The notes under the pieces were generated by a model. It saw nothing but the letters and a program-made list of their open reading frames with translations, had not been told where the DNA came from and did not search any database. 64,000 bases of DNA from the NCBI GenBank assembly GCA_026413185.1, contig CM048655.1, positions 1,332,761-1,396,760 on the forward strand, in the 5' to 3' direction. The position numbers and the translations under genes are program-made. Below, piece by piece: positions 1 to 11,756 of the stretch. Source of the DNA: Pueraria montana var. lobata. Taxonomy: Eukaryota; Streptophyta; Magnoliopsida; Fabales; Fabaceae. Numbering within the stretch: the stretch's first letter is position 1; each line of letters opens with the position of its first letter.

Positions 1-3000
1 GGTTAGTGTTGTTCATTTGTTACCGTTGCGAATGTTTAAACTCCTTTTCTTTTTTCTGGTTGCCTTGTTGATGTAGGACTTGTTGTTTGTTAACTAGCTC
101 TTTTCTTTTCAATTTGATTCATTACATTGGGAGATCTCGTTGTGACAGTGCCTTAGTACATTGTTGCATGGCATTGTTCTTCACAACTTTTGGTGTGTGC
201 TTTTTGACTATGTAGACAAGTCTGTCTGCACTGTTATCATTTGCATTGCATCTTCTGATGATCCTAAGTCATGTGCAGCTTCTGATGTCTACCCCTTGAC
301 TTAAATTACCTTCAGAATTATGCTTCTAGTCATATGTAGCTTCTGATATCTGCACTTTGACATAGAATTCATGATTGTTCTTCTGCTTCTGGTTTCTTGC
401 TTATGAAGTTGGACAATCTTCAGATTTAAGAAACCTTCACCATAGGCCAATGCTTCACTCCTTTTCTCCATGCTTCTTGATTAAGTCTTGTTTCTTTGAA
501 AGCATTCAAGGCAAACCATTAGTAGCACAAGTCTAAAGGACCTAGAATTTTATTTTTAGAAGTTTGTTGTCATTAAAACATTTACTTCAGAAAGGGTTAT
601 GCTTCAACATAAAGTACTCAAAAGACATATATACCCCCACCTCTATCTTATCTTCCCCATGTTTTCTCTGTCTCACCCATGTATCCCTCCCCCACTTTCT
701 CACTCTTTTAATAACCACAACACACTAAAACGTACTAAAGCTTTGCAAATGATTTCTAGAATATAATACTTTTTTGAACAGGGAGATAAGAAAGCAAAAA
801 GAGGAACGAAAGACAAAAAGCGAACACTAGCATGAGAAAACTAATGCCCATGGCATCTGCAATAAGAAGTTGACCCAACTCTCCAGGCACTCGTGTCACC
901 AGTTGGAAAATTATAATGTATATTAATTTATAATAATAATATGAATTTTATTAAAACAATTAATATTAAAAAGGTTATTTTAGTAAATTTTATATTATTT
1001 TACTTGTGCTGTCCATTGTCTACCAAACAATGTACATGATAAATAAAAATTAAAGTATTTATTAACTTGTCCTGTACTGTTTTGTTTGTGTTGTACCTTA
1101 GTGTGTATAAAACACACCCTTAAAACGAAATATTTATTAGAAAACAAAATTAAGAATGAAAATTAAAATATAACTTATACAATTAAGAAGTATATAACAT
1201 TGAATGTAACAAAATTTGTGTTGATAATAAGAATATCAAAATTTTATTACTATAACTATGTAATTAGCATTAAAGTTTATATAAGTTATAGTCTACATAT
1301 ATCCTATTTTAGTATATTTTTAAAATATGAGACACACACAAAAAACTTAAATTTGGAAGAACATATTATCGATTTTGTCCCATATCTGATAGTGATTGTC
1401 TCTTATTTAATTAATATGTCAAATAAACTATAATGATCTAATGTGTGGCCATGCACCATAAGGTAGTTGTTAGCATATGATAGTTAGCGTTTAGCAATCA
1501 ACTACAACTCAAAGCTATTTAATTAATTGTATCCTGATTCTTGTTTAGCTATATCTTTGAGAATTTTAAAAGGCTATCACAATGGTTTGTAAAATGTTCC
1601 ATTTTTTTTATCACTAGGAAAGGAAAACAAGCAAACTAAGCCATAGGAAAAGAAAGCCTCATGGCATCTACCAATACAAGAGGTTTGAGTTGAGAGGGGC
1701 AGAGATCCCTAGTAACTAGAGGTTAGATGTAGAAATAAGCCAGGCGACCTTTCAGGGGCTTATGGCCTGGCTTGTTTCATGCGTAACAATAGTGTTGAAA
1801 CATAGGCAACATTTCAGTCAACATTTTAACATGCCAAAGGTCTCCATTCAATCTCAAACTTCCAATTTCTTTCACGTACAAATAGGCAACCAATTTAGGA
1901 TCATTTCCACCATCAAGAATCATCAATAAATACTTCAAACAGTTTTTTTTGTTGTTGCATAATATAGGTGCAGAGCAGCCATTCAATCATTTTTAATAAT
2001 TCATTTTCAACTATCAAGTAACCATTTTTAACACATCAAATTGATTTAAAACATCAACCAAATTATTTCCAACTCAAGAGCACATAAACACATGAATTTT
2101 AAAAACTCTAGAACACATTTTAAAGGATGATAGGTGAAATAAAAAATGCATACCCTCAACTTTTCACACAACAGTAGAAAAACATGTCTCCAAGACTCAT
2201 ATCAAGTCCAAAACACAAAAAATAACACATCCAAGCTTAGGGCTTTGACCCACCAACACATTCAACTCAAAATGCATCAATTTAGTGCTCTAAAACATAA
2301 AAATACACACTATTTTGAACAGGGGCAATAGCTACACAAAATTCACAGTAGCAACAAGAGAGCAACACATTCAATGTTCAAAGCTTGAACTTTACAATCA
2401 CAAGCTCAAAGCAAAGGAAGCTAAGGGTACTTCCTTAACATGCAATAAAAACCCATAATAGAGTGAGAAACCTCCTCCCTTACCTTGAGAGAGAAAAAAA
2501 TAACAAATATAAATGAAAATTTTATACATGGTGGTAATCATACATAGTGTTAGATAAGAATGTATGATATTCCTTCGTCATTATTCACTAGTATTTTAGT
2601 ATAGGATAGGTTTTTATTTTTATATAATTAAAATTTATAATAAATAAATAAATTTAAATATACAAAGTATTTAGTACCGAAGCAATCACCTTCAACAATG
2701 TTCTTTTATTTCGTGTGTGTATTGAAAATTAAAAACTAAAACTAATTATATTTTTTAATTTTCTAAAATAACTATTTTTTGGTTATAGAAATAAATAATT
2801 TAAAAAGAAATTAAGACTTCACAATAAATAAACATAATTTTAAATAAATCAAAATATGTGAGAATTATTTAACGGAAAAGCTAGCAAAGTACTTAAATTG
2901 AAAAACAATGGTGAATTAAAAAAAATGATATTTTTTGTTGAGTTGAAATTTGAAGAATAAAATGTGTGAATAAACATTATTTAAGTTATAAAATTTCTCT

Positions 3001-3199
3001 CTACAAACTTCATTAAAAGTTATTTTTTATAAAATTTTATTCTATATAAATGAGTTACTTATTTTTTTAAGAATTTTTTTATAAAAGGTATTTGACTTAT
3101 TTTCTGCTTTCAAGTAAAAAATAATCTAAAAGTCTTGATTAAACACACTTTTATTCCATTTAAAATTCTCTTCTACTCACGAAGAAGTGTGGGACAATG
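1..3199. other. AT-rich intergenic DNA without a recognisable gene
   Basis: No open frame here looks like a conserved protein. Bases 240-460 repeat words such as GCTTCTGAT in several spellings, which suggests an old LTR or retrotransposon 3' flank, but I could not find its ends. The rest is AT-rich DNA with short poly-A and poly-T runs. A possible LINE tail at 1608-1990 is listed separately. Confidence 0.6.
1608..1990 (-). pseudogene. Possible LINE 3' tail and short orphan reading frame
   Basis: On the minus strand the sequence ends in an A-run (the T-run near 1608-1617). Just before it a degenerate frame ends with residues resembling the C-terminal tail of plant LINE ORF2 proteins, a short block ending in a VDAMRLSFP-like string. 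Further upstream on the same strand (1986-1777) is a 69-residue open frame with ordinary composition that I do not recognise. The two may be unrelated. No TSD was found. This could equally be a host gene fragment. Confidence 0.25.
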
Positions 3200-4493
3200 T
3201 CTCACAAAAAGTTATGTTTAACAAAATTGTATATCTCACACAAACACACTATTCAACCCCCTTTCTAGTGTGTTTGTGTAACTTTAAAAAGCTTTTTGAA
3301 ATTAGTTCACAAATAGGAGTTAAGAAACCAAGTTCGAAAGCGTTTAGTCCAAATATGTAAACATGAGGGAAAAAATTAAGAACGTTTGAACAAGAATAAC
3401 AACACTTGTTTTTATACTGGTTCACTCAATCTGAGCTATGTCCAGTTATCCTTCAACCTGAGAAGGATTCCAGTAATCAATAACTTCAACAAGTATTCTT
3501 TCCTCTATCACTTCTGGCTACACAAGTATTATCAAGGTCACTTCTGGCTTTCACAAGCAAAAATGTTTGAAAGATTTACACAAAAATCAACTCATAGAGT
3601 GAGTCACAAAGTGAGGATAAGCAATTAAAGAGAAATAAGAAATCGACTTTGCTAAGCAAAGAGTAGAACTTTTTTATCAGATGTATCGTCCAAAGATGAG
3701 AGCTTTTTCAGATAGTCACTATTCTATTGAGATTGTTCAGCACTTCATTATTTTCTTCAAAGCTTTAACCTTGTATATATAGGCTTCTTTGAAAGATGAC
3801 CATTGTGAGAATGAGAGCCTTGTGATTTTCCTTTTTAGACTCAGCATATGTCTGCTTGCACTGTCTCCATTTCTGGTGGAGAGAGAAAGACAAAAGGTAT
3901 TGTCCTTTTTCTGAGCAGTGTTCACCTTGTCTCCACTACTTGTACGAAAACGGCTTGTGTGGAGTATATTCTTATGCTGATTGTGCATTGTCCTGCCTTA
4001 GAATACACACTTGAAATTCAAATGATGAGATATTTCGAAAAAGGCAAGGGGACAAAAGACAAATGAAAATTTACAAGAATCATCATCAATCAGAGCACAC
4101 AATCATGTGTTCACCTTTTTGTTTAGACAAAAGAAAACTTAGTGTAAATAAAAACCAGAGTGTAAGTTTTCTTTGGCCTATTGGACGAAATAAACATAGC
4201 ACATTGGATGCTAGATTTTCATGAAAGTTTTGGATGTACTATTGTTAATAGCGCATTGGACGCTAGATTTAACTTAAGAAAATATTGGACTGAGTTTAAT
4301 TTTGTATGTTCAGTTAAACAAAAACTTATGTATTCGAGGTATGGAATACAATACCTATATCATTATTGGACGCATATAAACCAGTGACACTTAATAAACC
4401 TCATTAGTCCATTAAAGTTTAATATCTTTATTATCATCAAAACTATGAGATTTCGAAGGATTAAACATCTTTCATGTCTTTGGTTCTAACACA
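3200..4493 (-). mobile_element. Degenerate solo LTR, copia/Sirevirus-like family F1
   Basis: The order of landmarks matches the other F1 LTRs in the window: a G/C-rich hairpin near one end (3238-3279), then ACTGGTTCACTCAA, a GAGCTA-GTCCAGTT block, repeated CACTTCTGGCT words (3500-3560), a TATA-like TATATATAGG on the plus strand at about 3774, ATTGGACG-type words (4180-4380), and an end reading GGTTCTAACA at 4493. Many substitutions separate it from the younger copies, and no clean TSD is visible. The hairpin loop is inverted relative to the other copies. Confidence 0.5.
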
Positions 4494-4925
4494 ATGTTGC
4501 TTAACTGGTTCATACCAATAAAAAAATATTTTTCAGTCACAAAATTAAGTTAAGCACCCACTTTAGCAATCTTAGCATTGGAGTAAATTTTTGTATAAAG
4601 TTCTTAAGACCCTATTTAGAAGAGCCTATGAACAACTTATTTAGACTTATCTTATAACACTATAATTACTTATTAAAGTGTTTGGGAAAATTTATAAAAA
4701 TATCTTATGGATGATGCATAAGATCTTATGAGCTTATTTTTATAAGCTATCCAAGATAGCTTATTAATACAACTTATATGACACTTTTACAAAGGCCATA
4801 GTTCGAATCCTAGCACCCCGGTATTTTTTTTTTCCGTTCGTTTTACTTTTACTAAGGGTAACACTTTTCGTTGGTCCCACTTTTTCATTCCTCTTGTTTC
4901 TCAACCTTTTGTCATATCTATAATT
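4494..4925. other. AT-rich intergenic spacer
   Basis: No gene is seen. Bases 4600-4790 are rich in partly self-complementary AAGCTTAT/ATAAGCT words, as in legume hAT-type MITEs, but I could not define termini. A GTTCGAATCC word at about 4803 resembles a tRNA B box without a tRNA around it. Confidence 0.5.
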
Positions 4926-5257
4926 GCTTTGACAATTTTAGTCCCTGAATGTGTAAACCGATGACAATTTAGTCCTTGCAAGAACGAAAATTCTGATTTA
5001 GTCCTTAAATGTATAAATAGTGCCACAATTATGCCATGTTGTACAATTCAATGTCAAATTGATCCTTAAAAAATACAACTTAATGTCAAATTGGCCCTAG
5101 AACATTACAATTTAATGACAAAATGATTATACAAAACTTAACGGCAGGACGTAATTGTCGCATTTTTTACACATTCAGGGATTAAATCAAAATTTTTGTT
5201 CTTTCAAGGACTAAATTATCACCAATTTACACATCCAGGAACCAAAATAGTCATCTA
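4926..5257. repeat. MITE-like element with about 115-bp inverted arms
   Basis: The left arm (about 4926-5040) and right arm (about 5140-5257) are inverted copies. Both contain an ATTTTAGTCCCTGAATGTGT-type phrase, then an AATTTAGTCCTTG-type phrase, then GATTTAGTCCTTAAATGTGT-type wording, in the same order read from each end. The centre is AT-rich. There is no coding capacity. The exact termini and TSD are not clear, so the superfamily is open. The TTTAGTCC-type wording is typical of legume MITEs. Confidence 0.55.
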
Positions 5258-5401
5258 CCCTTATTTATTTGTGCTTCCATATATATAGTTATTTGTATAC
5301 CCTTATCCACTAATCAGTTATTTATATAAATAGTTGCTTAATAGTTTTTAGAAATAATGTTAATTTTGTTTTTAATTACACTATTCTTAATTTTTTGTTA
5401 G

Positions 5402-6145
5402 TTTTTTTTATACATTAGAAAGTTAAAGACAAAATAGGCAAAAAGCAGAAGACACTAGGGTCTAAGATGCATGACTCCCACTATGTTTGCCAACATAAGG
5501 GGAGAAACCTGAGAGGGATAGTTCGTCCAGTTTAGAAAAACATCTTCATGGGTTGCTCCATTCTTAGCTAGCCAATCAGCGCAAGCATTAGGTTCCCGGA
5601 GAGTGTGTTGCAATTGAACATTCCATTCCATATTAATAAGCTCACGTATAGGCTTAATCAAAGGAGAATAAGGATGAAAATCACCATGCTGTTTTCAGAT
5701 CAATTCTACTGCCATGAGTGAATTAGATTCATAAATGATAACCCCGAATTCCATCATTCCAAGCTTTTCGAAGTCCATGGTAAATTGCAAAGAGTTTCGC
5801 CTTGAGACTGGTAGATATGCCACAATTTCCACTGAAACATGCAAGCCAATTCCCAGTATGGTCCTGATAAATGCCACCAAATCCAGCGCTACCAAATTTA
5901 GAGGCCTATGATGAGATGAGTGACTAGCATGTGCCATAATCTCAGAATAGAGGGTTTTGATTTTATTACATGCCACACATCCCAAACATTATCTTGAAAG
6001 ATAGCCGCATTCCTCGCTTTCCAAAAAGTCCAACAGACCACTGCAAACAAGATCCCATTCTGTCCTTGTATGTTGTCAACCAGCCACTCCATGAATTCTG
6101 CAGTGTAGAATGTTGGCAAAATCTGTCCTCATCTCCATGCCTATC
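5402..6145 (-). mobile_element. 5'-truncated LINE (L1-type) fragment with 14-bp target-site duplication
   Basis: The minus strand encodes the end of a LINE ORF2. A zf-RVT-like tail segment (about 6119-5990, with the phrase VCWTFWKARN) is followed by an RNase H domain (about 5930-5690, GFGG-IYQDHTGNWL-type block) and its C-terminus at 5661-5455 with the hallmark LREPNACADWLAKNGA. Frameshifts and a stop break it into several frames. The A-tail is the T-run at 5402-5409. The flanks carry a perfect duplication TAATTTTTTGTTAG at 5388-5401 and 6146-6159, showing target-primed insertion of a 5'-truncated copy. It is not functional. Confidence 0.85.
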
Positions 6146-6159
6146 TAATTTTTTGTTAG

Positions 6160-6384
6160 TTTAAATATATTTTTGGTCTTCCAAATTTAAATTTTTTTTT
6201 CTCTCAATTTAAAAAAAAAAATGTTATTTTAGGCTCCTCTCTATAAAAAAAACCGACCCCCTCATATTTGGGGATGATTGGAATGTTTATTATTTTTATG
6301 GAGAGGGTCTAAAAAGAGTATTTTTGAATTTAATGACTAAAAAAATAAATTTAAATTTGAGAGACTAAACACATATTTAAGTCT
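6160..6384. repeat. Small inverted-repeat MITE, Mutator-like wording
   Basis: The left end (TTTAAATATATTTTTGGTC, then CCAAATTTAAATTT) is mirrored at the right end, where the minus strand reads ACTTAAATATGTGTTTAGTC then CTCAAATTTAAATTT. Arms are about 50-60 bp around an AT-rich centre. It has no ORF. The neighbouring LINE fragment inserted at its left edge, which obscures any TSD. Confidence 0.45.
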
Positions 6385-6869
6385 TGATTTGTTTTTACAA
6401 ACTAAAAATAGATAAATGGTGGCTAGTGATTTTTGTTATTTTTAATATTTTTGTGAGATACAATGATATTTTATAATTATTTAGTTACTTTTAATTTTTT
6501 TTTCATAATTTGATATTTTTTTAATTTGTAAAATAAGACACATTTCATAAGTGCTAATGTAATGATGTATCCAAATGCTTTAAAATTGTATAACATAGGT
6601 ACTTATCAAATAAGATCTTAGTTAAAATGTTTATTCAGATGGACAATAAATCTATGTGACATGGTGGGCTTCATAAAATTAAGATAAACAACTTATTTAA
6701 GCAACTATATATTCTTATGTGAGGACAAAATACATTTCTTTATTATTTTTTAATAAGCAATTTAAATTTTAAAGAGGGATCTATCTATCTGTTTTACCAA
6801 AGAATGTGCAGCCCTAATATCTAATTTAAGTGTAACCAACCTTTCACCCCTTTTTTTCCCATAGACAAA
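6385..6869. other. AT-rich upstream region of the PWWP-related gene
   Basis: This is poly-A/T rich with no ORF and no inverted repeat I could close. It probably contains the distal promoter of the downstream gene. I see no clear TATA box. Confidence 0.4.
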
Positions 6870-8000
6870 ATCCCTCACTCACTGTTTCTATTCTGCTCTT
6901 TCTACCATTCAATCACAAACTCACTCGGTCACTCACAAACTCACTCGGTCACTCACATTGTTTCCCAGTGACTCAGATCAGGTGAAACTCTTTTGCCCCT
7001 TTCCTTTTCTCTCTTCTTCTTCTTAACTTCTCACTCTGATTGCTCTCTTTCTCTCTCCAAACCTTAAAATCCTCAAAACCTTAAAATTCACAATTCAATT
7101 TTGCTGTCTTGTTCTTCTCTTCTGTTTCGATTTATTTCTTTTTAGCCGATTCGATTCCTCGAAAATCATTCTATTCTTGTTTTCTCTATACACTCTTTTT
7201 TCATTTGAAGAGACAAATTGGTAAGATTTGCGGGGTGTTTATTATGGTCAATGAAATTTTCTACGAAAAGGGTGTAACTGATGCCCGATTTTCGTTAAAA
7301 AGAAACTTTGACTTTTTTTCCCCCTTTTCCTTTTATTGTATCTGCAGACATTACAAGCTTTTAAAATTGTTATGTTAGTAACAATTGAGGTTATGTAGTT
7401 TAAGTTGATTATTATTATTAATTTTTAAAGAAGTGCTATATAACGGAGTTTATTTTCTATTTTCTCAAAAAATGTGCTGAAAAAACGTGGTGGGGTTACG
7501 TTGATTTTTTGGTCAGTCAAGGCTGAAGTCAAGAACCCGTTACATGCAGTGTTCTTGTTCTGCTAAATCATTTATTGCAAATGTTAAAAATGTTGTTTGT
7601 GACTCTCTTTTATATTTCTTGTCTTTTTCATAAAATTTAGAGTTTTATTGCAAATATTACAAATAAGGTTTGTATGATATTTTACTCTTTGGTGGTCAGT
7701 TATCTATTTTTGTGAATAATGGGTGTCGGCTCTTAAATTGATGAGATATACTTTTTTCTCTTTTATTTGGTGTGAGGATTTGTGTAAGTAAAATTTTCTC
7801 TGTCCTGCAGGCATGGATTGTTTCCAGAATTGATTCATAGAGAGAATTGGTAAGAGATTTTTCTGTTATGTGGAAGCCATTCAAAATCTTGATTTGATTA
7901 TTCTTCAATTTTTGTTTCTTTGCCAGTAGTTTGCTAATCCTGGTTGTGTATTTGCTTTGCATGTATTGTATTAGGTACTTTATTTTATTAGAAAGTGGCA
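6870..8000 (+). promoter_or_regulatory. Promoter-proximal region and intron-split 5' UTR of the PWWP-related gene
   Basis: A pyrimidine-rich leader (about 6980-7150) follows a direct repeat of about 20 bp, ACAAACTCACTCGGTCACTC, at 6914-6955. Splice signals suggest leader exons ending at 7220 (AAATTG|GTAAG), a second exon 7811-7849 (TGCAG|GCATGG ... AATTG|GTAAG), and a third beginning at 7975 after TATTAG. The second exon carries an ATG followed within a few codons by TGA, so a very short upstream ORF precedes the main start at 8001. The transcription start is not mapped. Confidence 0.5.
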
Positions 8001-11000
8001 ATGGATGTGGTTTTGACCTTAGGAAGAGAAGACACTAATTCCGGTGATGAGACAAAAATGACTGAAAACATCATCATGACTGAAGAAGCCCTGGAGAAGT
8101 TTGGAGGCTGTAAGATATTGGTGTTGAACTTATAATCTCATTTTTGCACTCTGTTATGTTATGTGTGGCAATTGTGAATTTTTCCTGTTGTAGTTGTATT
8201 CTGTAAATCTGGTTTTCTACTTTTGTATAGGTTCTTAAATTACTAAGAGCATCTCCAATGGTGATGTAAGCAACCCACCTTGGTTCTTAAGTGAGTCCAA
8301 AGTGGGCCCCATGATGTCACATCACATTTAAGCAACCCACATTTGTCCTTAATTTCGTTTCACCATTAAAATATTAATTTTTTATTCATAATCAACTTTC
8401 TTATATAAGTTGTGCTTAAATTTGAGCAATCCACCCTGCAGTTAGATCAGCTCCAATAGGGAAAAAAAAATAAGGAATGGTTTCTTAGTTTACATTGAGA
8501 ATCACTTTCCCACACCTTGCATACCTTCCAATGTAAAATTTGTGAGTGAGATTATTTTGTGCTCACATCTTTAATATGTAGAGCTTAGATATCTTATGTA
8601 GAAATCATGATTTTGATATATGATCATTTTATCAGCATAAAAATATGATGTTTCAAAGTGGACATTTGGTATGTCTTTTATTCTTGTTTGGCATACATAT
8701 GTCTGAATTTTTTATAGATGTTAGATTAATCCATGCAGTTACTTCCCCATAGGTGCTTGATTCATGTGTAGAATAGTAGAAGTGTAAGAGGGCTTATGTT
8801 TATGTATCATTTAAGTTGCTTCATAGTGTGCTGGTATCCTGAGTGAAATGTTTGTGAGTTGATTGGCTACTGTTTAATATAGTTAATACACAAACATGGC
8901 CTTGTGGTTTCAATTGGTTAGCTACAAATTACTGATTGCACAATTTTTTTTCCTTCATAGCAGGCTTTGATTCCAGAGATCGAAGAAAAAGTAAGTACCT
9001 GTCTTACCCATACACAAATGTTGGACCAAAACAAAAGGATTTGCCAGCTGAAACAGAAGATTTGAAGACACCATGTCCTTCTCAGAAGGCAGGGGCTTCA
9101 AGCGTCACTACTAATCCTTTAAATGGATCTTCTTCATATGCTAAATTGGGTAGCAAGAGGTTCCGAAAGAGCTGGTACAGAAAATTCATCAGCTGTAATA
9201 CTATGTCCAGCAATTCCAAATTCAGGAATGCATCTGCAGAAGAATTACTTTCAGGACTTTATTCTACAGCCGTTGATTGCATGTTTCCGGTTGGGAATAA
9301 GAGCTTTGATTTAGTTGAGCGGTTCTTTTGCAGATATAGAGTATCAAACTATCATGATGAGGCTGAACTTGCTACTTCCCAGGTTAATGCAAAAGAAGAA
9401 AAACTGGGGAAACCTGTGGGTAATGATTTACCAGATACCAAAAGTAAGAAGAGAAAGAACAATAAAATGGAAAATGCAGTTAGGCGTAAGAGAAAATCAC
9501 TCTCTGGTCTATCAGATGTGAATGTAAACACTTCTAATGGTGACTCTCAGAGGCCTGGGAAACAATTGAAACAAATGAGGAAGGTGGAAGAAGTAACTCC
9601 AGTGCATCAGCCGCAAAATGTTGAGATAATTGGGGGCAGCAGCAAATACAGCTCAATTCCTCAAGCTTCACAAAATCTTAGTTGCCTTGCTTCTGAAGGA
9701 AAAGCTGTGCATAAACAGAGGGAAAAGATAGAGGCACAAAAGCATCAAAGTGCTCAAATTACTTCGGTGTATACAGATGCAAAAAGGCTTAACTGCAGTT
9801 CACTGGTAATAGATTTGCAGTTTAAATCCCCACCCATACCTGTTGATTTTCCTGAGAGAAATAAAAGTGAAAATAAGGAAGAACTAGTTTTATTAGCTTC
9901 AAATCCAGAGTCACGTGATTCCCAAGAAGGACCTGTTGGAAGTATTACTGATCATAGCTTGTCGGTAAACACTAAGGCTGAGGTTGGTACTGTCCTGGTA
10001 AATAAAACAGAGTTGAAGAATAGCATTGGGAAAGCAACAGGAGTGCATCTCAATACTAAACTTCCTGTTGGAGTGCCTCTCAATAGCATGGGGAAAGCAG
10101 CTAGAGTGCATCTTAATACTAAACTTGCTGTAGAGAAAAAAGGGTTGAAGAATAGCATGGAGAAGGCAGCAGAAAAGCCTCTCAATACTAAACTTGCTAT
10201 AGGGAAAACAGGGCTGAAGAATAGCATGGAGAAGGTAGCAGAAAAGCCTCTCAATACTAAACTTGCTGTAGAGATACCTGATTTGAACGGTACTGGTGCT
10301 GAATGCAATTCAATCAGCACAGAATTTGATACTGTAAATTTCATTTCACCTGAATTTAAATCAGAGCAGTCAATAAGCTTATCTACATGTTCAAGATCTA
10401 CCAAAACTACTACATGCAATAGACTGGAGGACAACGGAGAATCACTTGGAACCTGTCTTCTCCTACAATTTGCGCCTGTAGCCTATATCCCATCAAAAGA
10501 AGATTTAATGACAACATTTTGCCGGTTTGGTCCCTTGAAGGCGTCTGAAACTCAGTTGTTAAAAGACATTGGTAGTGCTCAAGTTGTTTTTGTCAGAAGT
10601 GCAGATGCCGCAGCTGCATTTCATAGTTTAGAGCAGAACAAATTTGCCTTTGGTTCGACTCTTGTTGATTGCAAGCTCCATCATCTTTCTGCAGCCTGTC
10701 CACCAGTGGAGCAACTTGTGACCCCTGCCCAACCAACTGTGTTTATGCCAATGCCTGGTGTGACTCCTACTCAACCAACCATGTTTATGGCAATGCCTGG
10801 TGTGACCCCTACTCAACCAACTGGGTCTATGGCAATGCCTGGTGTCACCCCTACCCAACCAATTGGGTCTCTAGCAATGCCTGGTGTGACCCCAACCCAG
10901 CCAACTGGGTCTATGGCAATGCCTGGTGTCACCCCTACCCAACCAACTGGGTCCATGGCAATGCCTGGTGAGACACCTCCTTCCCTTCAGTTCATTAAGC

Positions 11001-11128
11001 AGAACTTGCAGATGATGACATCAATCCTGGAGAATTCAGGGAGTAGTCTTTCCCCCCAGATGAGAGCCAAACTGGATTCTGAAATTAAAAACCTTATGAG
11101 AAAGGTGAATTCCAGGACTAAGGTCTGA
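8001..11128 (+). CDS. PWWP-protein-related gene lacking the PWWP domain (two coding exons)
   Basis: Coding exon 1 is 8001-8109 (donor GTAAGA). Coding exon 2 starts at 8961 (or 8964) and ends at TGA 11126-11128. The join keeps phase and gives about 758 residues. The block at residues 42-56 (basic, then KSKYLSYPYTN) is the one that follows the PWWP domain in plant PWWP-domain proteins. A basic cluster near 198-220 (KKRKNNK, RRKRKS) is a likely nuclear signal. An RRM-like fold (about 534-613, LLLQF ... LMTTFCRFGPL ... QVVFVRS) and a C-terminal helical tail (707-758) also fit that family. The N-terminal PWWP fold is absent: only 36 residues precede the KSKYL block, and no upstream exon supplies it. 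Two repeat arrays interrupt the middle and the C-terminus. It is probably a nuclear chromatin-associated protein or a truncated paralogue. No in-frame stop is seen. Confidence 0.75.
8110..8960 (+). other. Intron between the coding exons of the PWWP-related gene
   Basis: The donor is GTAAGA at 8110 and the acceptor is TTCATAG at 8960 (or the next CAG at 8963). Bases 8250-8460 hold a MITE-like phrase, GAGCATCTCCAATGG, often seen in plant introns, but its partner terminus is not in inverted orientation, so I do not call an element. The intron is AT-rich and otherwise featureless. Confidence 0.6.
10013..10272 (+). repeat. In-frame tandem repeat, up to 78-bp units, in the PWWP-related gene
   Basis: About four imperfect in-frame copies of a unit of up to 26 residues containing LKNSMEKAAEKPLNTKLA. 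The last two copies are nearly identical at the DNA level, which implies recent duplication or gene conversion. The first two copies are diverged, and the second is shorter. The reading frame is preserved throughout. Confidence 0.85.
10718..10969 (+). repeat. Coding minisatellite, six 42-bp units (14 residues each)
   Basis: Six head-to-tail copies of VTPTQPTGSMAMPG-type units, exactly 14 residues (42 bp) each, follow the RRM-like domain. Copies 3, 5 and 6 are identical at the protein level, and copies 1, 2 and 4 differ by 1-4 residues. All six are in frame. The array makes a flexible proline/threonine/methionine-rich spacer before the C-terminal helix. Repeat number may vary between individuals. 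Confidence 0.95.
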
Positions 11129-11756
11129 ATAGTGGTCTTGGAAGCTTTTCTTTCTGAATTATGGAAGTAGTTAAGTAGATTAGACTAGTCAGGGTTTATA
11201 TTCTAGTCCTCTTCCAGTGGTCTGGACTACTGGTGGACTTTCTTCCCAATTCTTTGACTTCTGCACAATTCATTTGAATGACTCAAGGATATTTATGCAT
11301 GAATGTCATTTGATTCAATATCATTCAGTGCTTACCAAGTCTTTTTCATTTGTATATATGCTGTGATATGTTAAGGGACAAGGTAAGCTCTAACAATATC
11401 CAAATTAGTCATTGAGAATATTAGTCGTTGATAATACAAAAAATCTCATTAGTTCCTAAAAGTAAAATAAGAAAATGATAGTTATATTAGTCCTTAAGCA
11501 TTGGATGTATTAGTCATTTATTGATTTTTTTTTTAGTTTTTATTGATTGATGTGAGATTTTTATAGTCAAGGATTAATATCTGTCCTCAAATTATTGGAG
11601 GATTAAGGTCCGGGGTTTACAATTATTTACTATAATAGCAAGATATACTGAAGTGATTTTGTTCTTTCGAATGAGATAATAAGCTGACATGAGGAAATTA
11701 AATTTAATAATTTTAGTAAATAGCCGTGGTCATAAGATGTTTCCATTGATTTGTAA
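11129..11756. other. 3' UTR and spacer after the PWWP-related gene
   Basis: The first 250 bases are less AT-rich and presumably 3' UTR, with TTTGTATATATG at about 11,350 as a possible far-upstream polyadenylation element. Bases 11,400-11,600 repeat TTAGTCATT/TTAGTCCTT words, probably a decayed MITE. No gene is seen. Confidence 0.45.

Noticed and set aside
4795..4830. tRNA-like B-box word GTTCGAATCC
   Set aside because: No acceptor stem, D arm or anticodon arm can be folded around it, and no A box is found at the right distance. At most a SINE relic.
8250..8460. MITE in the PWWP-related gene intron (GAGCATCTCCAATGG)
   Set aside because: The similar word at the other end (CAGCTCCAATAGG) is in direct, not inverted, orientation, and no TSD was found.
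10669..10971. A 100-residue frame with repeated NAWC-type words on the plus strand
   Set aside because: It is the out-of-frame shadow of the 42-bp coding minisatellite; the minus-strand frame at 10,628-10,858 is the same artefact.
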